DNA of 43,418 nt from Atopobiaceae bacterium UBA1367 (GTDB taxonomy: Bacteria; Actinomycetota; Coriobacteriia; Coriobacteriales; Atopobiaceae). Location: assembly GCA_002305995.1 (NCBI GenBank), contig DBRN01000004.1, forward strand, positions 1-43,418, in the 5' to 3' direction. Below, one piece after another: positions 15,911-23,228 of this stretch; within the stretch, counting starts at the first letter, position 1; every line of letters begins with the position of its first letter. The position numbers and the translations under genes are program-made. The notes beneath the pieces are model-generated. The model had not been told where the DNA came from and did no database searches. It saw only the letters and a program-made list of their open reading frames with translations.

Positions 15911-16819
15911 TCAGAAGAATGCCTCTATCCCCTCGCTCAGGTAGACCTGCCGGAAGCCCTCGAGGTCCTCGGGGTGCAGGCCTGTGGCGCCGCGCAGGGT
16001 GTAGGGCATGTCCAACAGGGCATACTTGCTCTCACCGAAGTTGTGGAAGGGGAGGAGCTGCACGCGCGCGGCCCCGGCGTCGCGCAGCCACCGTGCCATG
16101 GCACGCGCGTCCCGCTCGTCGTCGTTGAAGCCGGGAACGACGGGCGTGCGGGGGAGCACGTCGAGACCCTGGGCGATGGCCCAGCGCAGGTTGGCCAGCA
16201 TGAGCTGTCCATCTGCCCCCACGTGTGCCTCGAGGCGTGCCGGATCCACGTGCTTGAGGTCCATGAGCAGATGGTCGAGCTGGGGTGCGATCCGCCGGAA
16301 GACCTCGGGCGCCACGTGTCCCTCGGTCTCGAGGCAGGTGTCGATGCCCTCCTCGCGAAGGCGCCCGATCAGCTCGAGACAGAAGTCGGGCCAGGTGAGC
16401 GCCTCCCCGCCGCTGAGCGTGACACCGCCTCCCGAGTCGTCGTAGAAGGGCTTGTCCTGCAGGCACACGCGCAGCACCTCGTCGGTGGTCCTGGTCTCGC
16501 CGATGCAGGTGAGGGCGTGCGTGGGGCAGGCGCGCACGGCCGCCTGGGCCTGGTCGGTGTCACCGCGCAGGCCTCGCACGTCCACGTGGCGCCTGCCCCC
16601 ATGCTCCACGACCGGCGCGTCGGGTGCGGCGGCACAGCAGGCTCCGCAGCCGACGCAGGCGCTCTCCTTCCATTCCAGCTGGGGTGCGCGTCGCTGGCTC
16701 TCGGGGTTGGCGCACCACGCGCAGCGCAGCGGGCAGCCCTTGAGGAAGACGACCGTGCGGATACCCGGCCCGTCGTCGAGGCTGAACTTCTGGATGTTGA
16801 AGACGGTTGCTGACTCCAT
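15911..16819 (-). CDS. ybiY: Glycyl-radical enzyme activase, YbiY type
   Basis: This 302-residue radical SAM enzyme installs the glycyl radical on its partner enzyme. The SAM cluster motif is CPLRCAWC preceded by DDGPGIRTVVFLKGC. A ferredoxin-like insertion (about residues 55-105) retains CVGCGAC and a distant CPTHAL, which together can hold one [4Fe-4S] cluster; the cysteines of the second cluster are missing, as I recall for E. coli YbiY. SGGEAL and DLKHVD are further family motifs. The ATG at 16819 is followed by ESATVFNIQKFSLDDGPG. The gene diverges from the glycyl-radical enzyme across a shared 209-bp regulatory region. Confidence 0.92.
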   Translation of the reverse strand: MESATVFNIQKFSLDDGPGIRTVVFLKGCPLRCAWCANPESQRRAPQLEWKESACVGCGACCAAAPDAPVVEHGGRRHVDVRGLRGDTDQAQAAVRACPTHALTCIGETRTTDEVLRVCLQDKPFYDDSGGGVTLSGGEALTWPDFCLELIGRLREEGIDTCLETEGHVAPEVFRRIAPQLDHLLMDLKHVDPARLEAHVGADGQLMLANLRWAIAQGLDVLPRTPVVPGFNDDERDARAMARWLRDAGAARVQLLPFHNFGESKYALLDMPYTLRGATGLHPEDLEGFRQVYLSEGIEAFF

Positions 16820-16900
16820 GGGCAGGCCCTCTCGTGATCATGCCGGCACACGCGTTGGGACGAGTGGCGTCTCCTGCGCAGAGTGCTTTCTAATGACAGT

Positions 16901-16906
16901 ATCATA
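16901..16906 (-). promoter_or_regulatory. -10 element for the activase operon
   Basis: On the minus strand TATGAT matches the -10 consensus at five of six positions. The spacing gives a leader of about 75 nt to the activase start. No good -35 is visible, so an activator or the nearby dyads may matter. Confidence 0.4.
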
Positions 16907-16934
16907 TGTTTTGAACAGAAGTAAAGATGAAAAT

Positions 16935-16949
16935 GAACAAAGAATGTTC
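16935..16949. promoter_or_regulatory. Probable repressor operator GAACAaagaaTGTTC
   Basis: GAACA (16935-16939) and TGTTC (16945-16949) form an inverted repeat with a 5-base centre directly in front of the -35 box of the glycyl-radical operon. A related half-site GAACA is at 16913-16917. The left half with its centre (GAACAAAGAA) recurs in the deoR promoter, which points to DeoR as the ligand. Confidence 0.55.
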
Positions 16950-16979
16950 TTGACAAGTCACGGTGATAGACCCTACTAT
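16950..16979 (+). promoter_or_regulatory. Strong promoter of the glycyl-radical operon
   Basis: TTGACA (16950-16955) is a perfect -35 box, and TACTAT (16974-16979) lies 18 nt downstream. Transcription should start near 16986, giving a leader of about 43 nt. The region is markedly AT-rich compared with the genes around it. Confidence 0.75.
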
Positions 16980-17028
16980 GAATTACGAACGAAAGCAAAG
17001 TCTCTTCCGAAGACGAAAGGAATCGACC

Positions 17029-19446
17029 ATGGAGAATCGCGAGCGCTTTGGCGCCCTCACGCCGCGTATGCAGGCCTTCCGCGAGGAGGTGCTGGACGAG
17101 AGGCCCTTCGTGGACGCCGAGCGCGCCGTGCTGTGCACGCAGAGCTACCGTACCACGCAGGACCAGCCGCCCGTGATGCGCCGCGCCCTCTCCCTCGCGC
17201 ACATCCTCGACCACATGACCGTCTACATCGAGGACAAGACGCTCCTGGCTGGCAACCAGGCCACCAAGAACGGCAATGCGCCGGTCTTCCCCGAGTACAC
17301 GCTGGACTTCGTGATCGACGAGCTGGATACGTTCGAGAAGCGCGACGGCGACGTCTTCTATGTCACCGACGAGGACAAGCAGGCCATCCGTGACATCGCC
17401 CCCTTCTGGCAGAACAACAACTTGCGCTCCCGTGGCGAGGCGCTCCTGCCCGACGAGGTCTCCGTCTTCATGGAGACGGGCGTGTTTGGCATGGAGGGCA
17501 AACTCAACGCCGGTGACGCGCACTTGGCCATCAACCACGCCCGCATGCTGCGCGAGGGCCTGCGCGGCTATGAGGAGCGAACCCGCGCCGCCAAGGCCGC
17601 GCTCGACCTCGCCGACCCCGACAGCATCGACAAGTACGTGTTCTACAAGGCCGTGCTCGTGGTGATCGATGCCGTGCGCCGCTGGGCGCGGCGCTACGCG
17701 GACCTTGCCGCGCGGATGGCGTCCGATGAGGCCGACCCCACCCGCAGGGCCGAGCTCGAGCGCATGAGCGCCGCCTGCGCGCGCGTGCCCTACGAGCCGG
17801 CGGGCAGCTTCTACGAGGCCGTCCAGGCCGCCTGGTTCTCCCAGGTGCTGCTGCAGATCGAGTCCAACGGCCACAGCCTCTCCTTCGGTCGCTTCGACCA
17901 GTACATGTATCCCTTCTACGCAGCCGACCTCGCCTCTGGCGCCCTCACCGAGGACGAGGCCACAGAGCTGCTCACCAATCTCTGGATCAAGACGCTCACT
18001 GTGCAGAAGATCCGCTCCCAGGCGCACACCTTCTCCAGCGCGGGCAGCCCCATGTACCAGAACGTCACCATTGGCGGCCAGACCCCCGACACCCACGAGG
18101 ACGCCGTGAACCCGCTCTCCTGGCTCGTCCTGCGCTCCGTGGCGCAGACCCGCCTCACGCAGCCCAACCTCACCGTGCGCTACCACGCGAACATCGACCC
18201 CGCGTTCCTCGACGAGTGTGTCGAGGTCATGAGGCTGGGCTTTGGCATGCCCGCCCTCAACAACGACGAGGTCATCATCCCGAGCTTCCTGGCCTGGGGC
18301 GTGTCCGAGCACGACGCGTACGACTACTCCGCCATCGGCTGCGTGGAGACGGCCGTGCCCGGCAGGTGGGGCTACCGCTGCACCGGCATGAGCTACATCA
18401 ACTTCCCGCGCCTGCTCCTCACCGCCATGAACGACGGCGTGGACCTCACCTCCGGGAAGCGCTTCGTGGAGGGTCACGGAAGCTTCCTCGAGTGGGAGAG
18501 CTTCGACGACCTCATGGCCGCCTGGGACGCCAGCCTGCGCGAGATGACCAAGTGGTCCGTGGTGGTGGAGAACGCCATCGACAAGGCCTCCGAGCGCGAC
18601 GTGCCCGACGTGCTCTGCTCGGCCCTCACCGACGACTGCATCGCGCGCGGCAAGACCATCAAGGAGGGCGGCGCGGTCTACGACTTCATCTCCGGCCTGC
18701 AGGTGGGCATCGCCAACATGGCCGACAGCCTGGCCGCCATCAAGAAGCTCGTGTACGAGGGGGGCAGGATCTCCCGCCAGGAGCTCTGGGATGCCCTGCT
18801 TTCCGACTTCGAGGGCGAGGAGGGTGCCCGCATCCGGCAGATGCTCGTCGACGGCGCCCCCAAGTACGGCAACGACGACGACTACGTGGACAGCCTGGCC
18901 GTCTCCTGCTACGAGCCCTACATCGACGAGGTGGCCAAGTATCGCAGCACCCGCTTTGGGCGCGGCCCCATCGGGGGCATCCGCTACGCCGGCACCAGCT
19001 CCATCAGCGCCAACGTGGGCCAGGGCATGGGCACCATGGCCACCCCGGACGGGCGCAAGGCGCACGAGCCGCTGGCCGAGGGGTGCAGCCCCGCGCACAA
19101 CGCCGACAAGCAGGGGCCGACGGCGGTGCTCAAGAGCGTCTCCAAGCTGCCCACCGAGAAGATCACGGGCGGCGTGCTCCTCAACCAGAAGGTGACCCCC
19201 GCCGTGCTCGCCCGCGAGGAGAACAAGCTGAAGCTCGAGATGATGCTGCGCACCTTCTTCAACCGCCTGCACGGCTACCACGTGCAGTTCAACGTGGTGG
19301 ACCGCGCCACGCTGCTCGACGCGCAGGCGCACCCCGAGCGCCACAAGGACCTCATCGTGCGCGTTGCCGGCTACAGCGCCTTCTTCAACGTGCTCAGCAA
19401 GGCGACGCAGGACGACATCATCGACCGTACGGAGCAGGTGCTGTAG
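17029..19446 (+). CDS. ybiW: Glycyl-radical enzyme, YbiW (PflF) type
   Basis: This 805-residue glycyl-radical enzyme has a C-terminal radical site RVAGYSAFF (Gly781) and active-site GCVETAV with Cys438 and Glu440. The GCxE arrangement marks the dehydratase/lyase branch, not pyruvate formate-lyase, which has paired cysteines. Segments such as YDYSAIGCVETAV, GYRCTGMSYINF and the C-terminus QDDIIDRTEQVL closely resemble E. coli YbiW as I remember it. YbiW is reported to open 1,5-anhydroglucitol 6-phosphate to 1-deoxyfructose 6-phosphate; that function here is inference. The ATG at 17029 follows AAAGGA; a longer in-frame start at 16963 would overlap the promoter. It is followed by fructose-6-phosphate aldolase, the same order as ybiW-fsaA. 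Genome annotation pipelines would usually call it formate acetyltransferase. Confidence 0.9.
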   Translation: MENRERFGALTPRMQAFREEVLDERPFVDAERAVLCTQSYRTTQDQPPVMRRALSLAHILDHMTVYIEDKTLLAGNQATKNGNAPVFPEYTLDFVIDELDTFEKRDGDVFYVTDEDKQAIRDIAPFWQNNNLRSRGEALLPDEVSVFMETGVFGMEGKLNAGDAHLAINHARMLREGLRGYEERTRAAKAALDLADPDSIDKYVFYKAVLVVIDAVRRWARRYADLAARMASDEADPTRRAELERMSAACARVPYEPAGSFYEAVQAAWFSQVLLQIESNGHSLSFGRFDQYMYPFYAADLASGALTEDEATELLTNLWIKTLTVQKIRSQAHTFSSAGSPMYQNVTIGGQTPDTHEDAVNPLSWLVLRSVAQTRLTQPNLTVRYHANIDPAFLDECVEVMRLGFGMPALNNDEVIIPSFLAWGVSEHDAYDYSAIGCVETAVPGRWGYRCTGMSYINFPRLLLTAMNDGVDLTSGKRFVEGHGSFLEWESFDDLMAAWDASLREMTKWSVVVENAIDKASERDVPDVLCSALTDDCIARGKTIKEGGAVYDFISGLQVGIANMADSLAAIKKLVYEGGRISRQELWDALLSDFEGEEGARIRQMLVDGAPKYGNDDDYVDSLAVSCYEPYIDEVAKYRSTRFGRGPIGGIRYAGTSSISANVGQGMGTMATPDGRKAHEPLAEGCSPAHNADKQGPTAVLKSVSKLPTEKITGGVLLNQKVTPAVLAREENKLKLEMMLRTFFNRLHGYHVQFNVVDRATLLDAQAHPERHKDLIVRVAGYSAFFNVLSKATQDDIIDRTEQVL

Positions 19447-19455
19447 CACAGGGTT

Positions 19456-19472
19456 GCGCCGCCGTGCGGCGC
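19456..19472 (+). other. Intercistronic hairpin
   Basis: GCGCCGC and GCGGCGC form a perfect 7-bp stem with a 3-base loop, 9 nt past the glycyl-radical enzyme stop. A second stem, GGGAAG/CTTCCC (19490-19495 and 19505-19510), follows close to the aldolase ribosome-binding site. Neither has a T-tract, so they more likely shape RNA stability or translation than end transcription. Confidence 0.45.
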
Positions 19473-19530
19473 CTGATGCAGGAGAGAGCGGGAAGCGTGA
19501 GGGCCTTCCCCCAGAGAGAGGATGTTCGCC

Positions 19531-20196
19531 ATGGAGTTCTTCATCGACAGCGCCGACATCGAGGCCATCCGCGAGCTGTGCGCGTTTCTGCCCATCGACG
19601 GCGTGACCACCAACCCGACCATCATGACCAAGAGCGGCAAGGAGCCCGAGCAGGTCTTCGCCGAGCTGGCCGAGGTGCTGAGCGAGGATCAGAAGATCAT
19701 CGCACAGGTCGTGAGCCTCGACTACGAGGGCATCCTGGCCGAGGCCCAGAGGCTCGCCCAGATTCGCGGCGGCAGGAACGTCGTGGTCAAGATTCCCGTG
19801 ACGCGCGAGGGGCTGCGCGCCATCCCCGCCGTCAAGGCCATGGGCATCTCCGTTCTGGCGACGGGCATCTACTCGCCCGACCAGGCCTTCTGGGCCGCCA
19901 AGGCCGGCGCGGACTACCTGGCGCCCTACGTCAACCGCATGTGTGCCTACGGGGATGGCGTGGGGCAGGTGGTGGAGCTCGTGCGAACGCTCGCCCAGTA
20001 CGGCATGGGGGCCAAGGTCTGCGCCGCCTCGTTCAAGAACGTCGACCAGGTGCACCGGCTGCTCGCCGCGGGCGTTCCCGCCATCACGGTGAGCCCCGAC
20101 GTCATCCGCGAGATGGTGGGTCACCCCGGCACCTCCGCCGCCATGGACACGTTCACCGCCGACTGGGAGAGGGCCTACGGCAGGACCTCGCTGTAG
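19531..20196 (+). CDS. fsa: Fructose-6-phosphate aldolase / transaldolase-like (Fsa)
   Basis: This 221-residue protein is of the short transaldolase family. Schiff-base Lys87 lies in VVKIPVT, and DGVTTNPTI near the N-terminus and YVNRM are family motifs. The C-terminus WERAYGRTSL nearly matches that of FsaA (WQGAFGRTSI, from memory). It would cleave fructose 6-phosphate or, in this setting, 1-deoxyfructose 6-phosphate into glyceraldehyde 3-phosphate and a hydroxyketone. The start at 19531 is preferred to 19522 because AGAGAGG abuts the latter. It lies 84 bp after the glycyl-radical enzyme and should share its promoter. Confidence 0.92.
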   Translation: MEFFIDSADIEAIRELCAFLPIDGVTTNPTIMTKSGKEPEQVFAELAEVLSEDQKIIAQVVSLDYEGILAEAQRLAQIRGGRNVVVKIPVTREGLRAIPAVKAMGISVLATGIYSPDQAFWAAKAGADYLAPYVNRMCAYGDGVGQVVELVRTLAQYGMGAKVCAASFKNVDQVHRLLAAGVPAITVSPDVIREMVGHPGTSAAMDTFTADWERAYGRTSL

Positions 20197-20197
20197 G

Positions 20198-20222
20198 CGG
20201 TGCGTCGGCGGCGGGCGCACCG
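20198..20222 (+). terminator. Hairpin after fsa
   Basis: CGGTGCG (20198-20204) pairs perfectly with CGCACCG (20216-20222) immediately after the fsa stop. There is no T-tract, so it could be a weak terminator or an RNA-stabilising element between fsa and the downstream gene. Confidence 0.4.
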
Positions 20223-20249
20223 GTCGCACAGGACAGGAGGGGCTTCACC

Positions 20250-20288
20250 ATGGCCCCCTCCGTCCGCCTCGAAGGCATCTGGCGGTGA
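20250..20288 (+). CDS. Possible 12-codon leader peptide
   Basis: An ATG at 20250 with a strong AGGAGG 9 nt upstream opens a 12-residue frame, MAPSVRLEGIWR, ending at 20288. The ribosome-binding site can pair with the beginning of the frame (GGAGGGG with CCCCTCC). It ends 84 nt before the next gene. This could be a translated leader or a chance frame; no attenuator structure is obvious downstream. Confidence 0.25.
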   Translation: MAPSVRLEGIWR

Positions 20289-20372
20289 GGCCCGCGCGCG
20301 CCTTCGACGAGGAGTATGCTGCACGGTAACGCATGTCCCGCAACGACCGTGTCTGCCGAGAGAGGAACCGTC

Positions 20373-21161
20373 ATGCCATACACCCCGCAGCTCACCGATG
20401 CCGCCCGCTCCTTCCGTGATCGCATGCTCCCCACGTACGCCTCCGACCTGCAGCGCACCGACCCCGAGTTCGTGGAGCGCTTCGCCAACTTCGCCTTCGG
20501 GGACGTCGTGGCCGACGTCGACCTGCCCGATCGCATGCGCTTCATGTGCTGGCTCGCCACCTGCCTCGGCTGTCAGGGCGTCGACGAGTTCCGCGCCCTG
20601 ATGCCCGCCGCGCTCAACATGGGCGTGGAACCCGAGGCGGTGAAGGAGATCGTCTACCAGGCCGTGGCGTACCTGGGCATCGGTCGCGTGTTCCCGTTTT
20701 TGAGGGTCACGAACGAGATCCTCGAGCTTCGTGGCATCGAGCTTCCGCTCGAGCCGCGCGCCACCACCACGCCCGACGAGGCCAGCCGCTACGAAGGCGG
20801 CGAGGCGGCGCAGGTCGCCTGCTTCGGCGAGCAGATGCACGGCTACCGGGACAGGGGCAATCCCGACTATCCGCACATCGCGCAGTGGCTCGTCAAGAAC
20901 TGCTTTGGCGACTGGTACACCCGCGACGGCCTGACCATCGCGGAGCGCGAGCTGATGACCTTCTGCTACCTCGCCGCCCAGGGTGGCTGCGAGAGCCAGC
21001 TGCGCGGCCATACCGCCGCCAACGTGCAGTGTGGCAACGATCGCGAGCTGCTCGTCAAGGTCGTGAGCAACAACGTGCCGTTCATCGGCTACCCGCGCAG
21101 CCTCAACGCCATGGCCGTGGTCGACGAGGTCACGGGGCCGCAGGGTGACGAGCGCGCGTGA
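20373..21161 (+). CDS. Tandem carboxymuconolactone decarboxylase-like protein
   Basis: This 262-residue protein has two carboxymuconolactone decarboxylase (CMD/AhpD-fold) repeats. The first spans about residues 45-115 (FMCWLATCLGCQG, then AALNMGVEPEAVKEIVYQAV) and the second about 185-255 (ERELMTFCYLAAQGGC, RGHTAANVQCG, ELLVKVVSNN). It lacks the CxxC pair of AhpD in its usual place, so a peroxidase role is doubtful. The start at 20373 follows AGAGGA. It lies 176 bp after fsa on the same strand, with TATGCT (20315-20320) between, so it may be transcribed separately. Its reaction is unknown; the position suggests a link to the glycyl-radical pathway or redox protection of it. Confidence 0.75.
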   Translation: MPYTPQLTDAARSFRDRMLPTYASDLQRTDPEFVERFANFAFGDVVADVDLPDRMRFMCWLATCLGCQGVDEFRALMPAALNMGVEPEAVKEIVYQAVAYLGIGRVFPFLRVTNEILELRGIELPLEPRATTTPDEASRYEGGEAAQVACFGEQMHGYRDRGNPDYPHIAQWLVKNCFGDWYTRDGLTIAERELMTFCYLAAQGGCESQLRGHTAANVQCGNDRELLVKVVSNNVPFIGYPRSLNAMAVVDEVTGPQGDERA

Positions 21162-21442
21162 CGCGACATCCATGCGGGCGGGCCTTTGGACGAGACCTGC
21201 CCGGTAGGGTTGCGCACAGGCGAGCGGCCTGCCTGCACCTCTGCGAGGCCCCTGTCGGGAGGGACGGGGGCCTCACGCCGAGGTCACGCACGACCGCAGC
21301 CAAACGCTCGTGTCGCCGTCGTGTTTCCGCTTTGCAACCAGCGATTGTCGCCGTGTGGCGCATGAAGTAAGTTCTTGATGCGAACGTATGTCGCTGCAGG
21401 CACAGGCCTGGCGACAAGGGCAACCGAAGGGGCGTGAAGCGC

Positions 21443-23140
21443 ATGGGCTGGAATCAAACTCGTCGATCTTTTCTCGGAACTGCCGGAGGGATGCTGTCTT
21501 CCCTCGTGCTCGCCGGCTGCGGTGGCGGCTCCGGCGACTCTGGTGGCGATGGCGCCGCGGGCGGCTCGTACGTGGGCGTCATGCTGGGCACCAACGTCAT
21601 GTCGCTTGACACCGACCTCGCCACCGACGGCGACTCCTTCGAGGTCATCGCCGACTGCATCGACGGCCTCATGCAGATGGACGCCGAGGGCGCCGCGGTC
21701 GAGGCCCTCGCGGAGGCCTACGAGGTCTCCGAGGACGGCAAGACCTACACCTTCACCCTGCGCGACGCGAAGTGGAGCAACGGCACGCCGGTCACCGCCA
21801 ACGACTTCGTCTTTGCCTGGCGACGCATCTGCAAGAATGCCGGCGAGTATGCCTACATGATGGACGAGATCGGCAACATCAAGGGCGCCGCCGCCATCGT
21901 CGCCGGCGACGAGGACGACACCACCACGCTCGGCGTTACGGCTCCCGACGACAAGACCCTCGTCGTCGAGCTCGAGGTCCCCGTCTCCTTCTTCCCCTCC
22001 CTGATGTACTTCCCCACGTTCTACCCCATCAACGAGGAGTTCTACACGAGCCTCGAGGACGGCACCTACGGCACCAGCCCCGACACCTTCCTCTCGTGCG
22101 GCGCCTTCATGCTCGAGGACTACCTCCCCGGGACGGCCAACCTCTCCGTGAAGAGGAACCCGGACTACTGGGATGCCGAGAACGTCAAGCTCGAGGGCAT
22201 CAGCTATCAGGTCGTCGGCTCGTCCGACAACGCCCTCACCGCGTTCAAGAACAACTCCCTCGACATCGTCATGATCAGCGGCAACCAGGTCGCCGCCGCC
22301 GAGGACGACGCGGAGCTCTCGCAGAGCCTCAAGGTCACGGGCGCCGGCTACATGTGGTACCTGTCGTTCAGCCAGACCGAGAAGAACGCCCAGGGCGGCA
22401 TGCTCGCCAACCAGAACCTGCGTCTCGCCATCACCAACGCCATCGACCGCGAGGCGCTGGTGGACAACTACGTGATGGATGGCTCGCTCGCCACCTTCAC
22501 CGCCGTCCCGCCCCAGTTTGCCGCCAGCGACACCACGGGCGAGGACTTCTCTGCCGACCAGCAGAGGTTTGCCGACTTCGTCGGCTATGACGTCGAGAGG
22601 GCGCAGGGCTTCTTCGAGGACGCCAAGGCCGAGCTCGAGGTCGACTCCTTCGAGTTCACCATGATCTACGGCAACAACGAGGGCGACGAGGTGGCCAAGG
22701 TCGCCCAGGCCATCAAGGAGCAGGTCGAGGGCAACCTGCCCGGCATCACCATCAACCTGCAGCCCATGACCAAGGCCGAGCGCCTGGACAAGATGCAGAA
22801 CGACGACTACGACGTGGCGCTCACCCGCTGGGGACCCGACTACGCCGACCCGATGACCTACCTCGGCATGTGGGTCACCAACAACTCCAACAACTACGGC
22901 TTCTGGAGCAACGAGGAGTACGACAAGATCATCGCCGACTGCACCACCGGCGCATTCGTCTCCGACTACGATGCTCGTTGGAGCGCCCTGTATGACGCCG
23001 AGACCCTGGTCATGCAGGAGGCTGTCATCGCCCCGCTCTACACCAAGGCGAACGCGAACCTGATCTCCTCCAGGGTCTCCGGGGTCGACTTCCATCCTGT
23101 GGCGCTCAACCGCGTCTACAAGGCCGCGACCGTCTCGTAG
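21443..23140 (+). CDS. oppA: Oligopeptide ABC transporter, substrate-binding lipoprotein
   Basis: This 565-residue extracytoplasmic solute-binding protein belongs to family 5 (OppA/DppA). The N-terminus has a twin-arginine-like motif TRRSFL (residues 6-11) followed by a lipobox LAGC, with Cys26 as the lipid-anchored residue and a Gly/Ser-rich linker. Thus it may be exported by Tat and then lipidated. Downstream segments such as YTFTLRDAKWSNGTPV and LTRWGPDYADPMTYL are typical of peptide-binding members. ATG at 21443 is preferred because GAAGGGG is 10 nt upstream; a GTG at 21434 is also in frame. It is the first gene of oppABCDF and is followed by a strong hairpin. The substrate is most likely peptides. 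Confidence 0.9.
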   Translation: MGWNQTRRSFLGTAGGMLSSLVLAGCGGGSGDSGGDGAAGGSYVGVMLGTNVMSLDTDLATDGDSFEVIADCIDGLMQMDAEGAAVEALAEAYEVSEDGKTYTFTLRDAKWSNGTPVTANDFVFAWRRICKNAGEYAYMMDEIGNIKGAAAIVAGDEDDTTTLGVTAPDDKTLVVELEVPVSFFPSLMYFPTFYPINEEFYTSLEDGTYGTSPDTFLSCGAFMLEDYLPGTANLSVKRNPDYWDAENVKLEGISYQVVGSSDNALTAFKNNSLDIVMISGNQVAAAEDDAELSQSLKVTGAGYMWYLSFSQTEKNAQGGMLANQNLRLAITNAIDREALVDNYVMDGSLATFTAVPPQFAASDTTGEDFSADQQRFADFVGYDVERAQGFFEDAKAELEVDSFEFTMIYGNNEGDEVAKVAQAIKEQVEGNLPGITINLQPMTKAERLDKMQNDDYDVALTRWGPDYADPMTYLGMWVTNNSNNYGFWSNEEYDKIIADCTTGAFVSDYDARWSALYDAETLVMQEAVIAPLYTKANANLISSRVSGVDFHPVALNRVYKAATVS

Positions 23141-23168
23141 CGTCGAAGCCTCGCTGGTCTGTGACCTC

Positions 23169-23206
23169 GGGCACCGGGGCGGCCGCAGCTGCCGGCCCCG
23201 GTGCCC
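23169..23206 (+). terminator. Strong hairpin between oppA and oppB
   Basis: GGGCACCGGGGC (23169-23180) and GCCCCGGTGCCC (23195-23206) form a perfect 12-bp stem. It ends 22 nt before oppB and has no long T-tract. Such stems after a binding-protein gene commonly protect the upstream mRNA or partly terminate, so that the binding protein is made in excess over the membrane parts. Confidence 0.65.
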
Positions 23207-23228
23207 TCTCCTTCAGGAAGAGCCCCCT

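Noticed and set aside
17029..19446. Pyruvate formate-lyase
   Set aside because: PFL has two adjacent active-site cysteines; this enzyme has GCVE, the dehydratase/lyase type, and YbiW-like flanking residues.
16369..20229. A 1286-residue minus-strand open frame covering the glycyl-radical enzyme and fsa
   Set aside because: It is the complement of two well-supported genes and contains no known motif; its end overlaps the activase in a different frame.
20373..21161. AhpD-type peroxidase based on the CLGC segment
   Set aside because: CLGC lies at a different place from the AhpD catalytic CxxC, and the second repeat has only one Cys of the pair.
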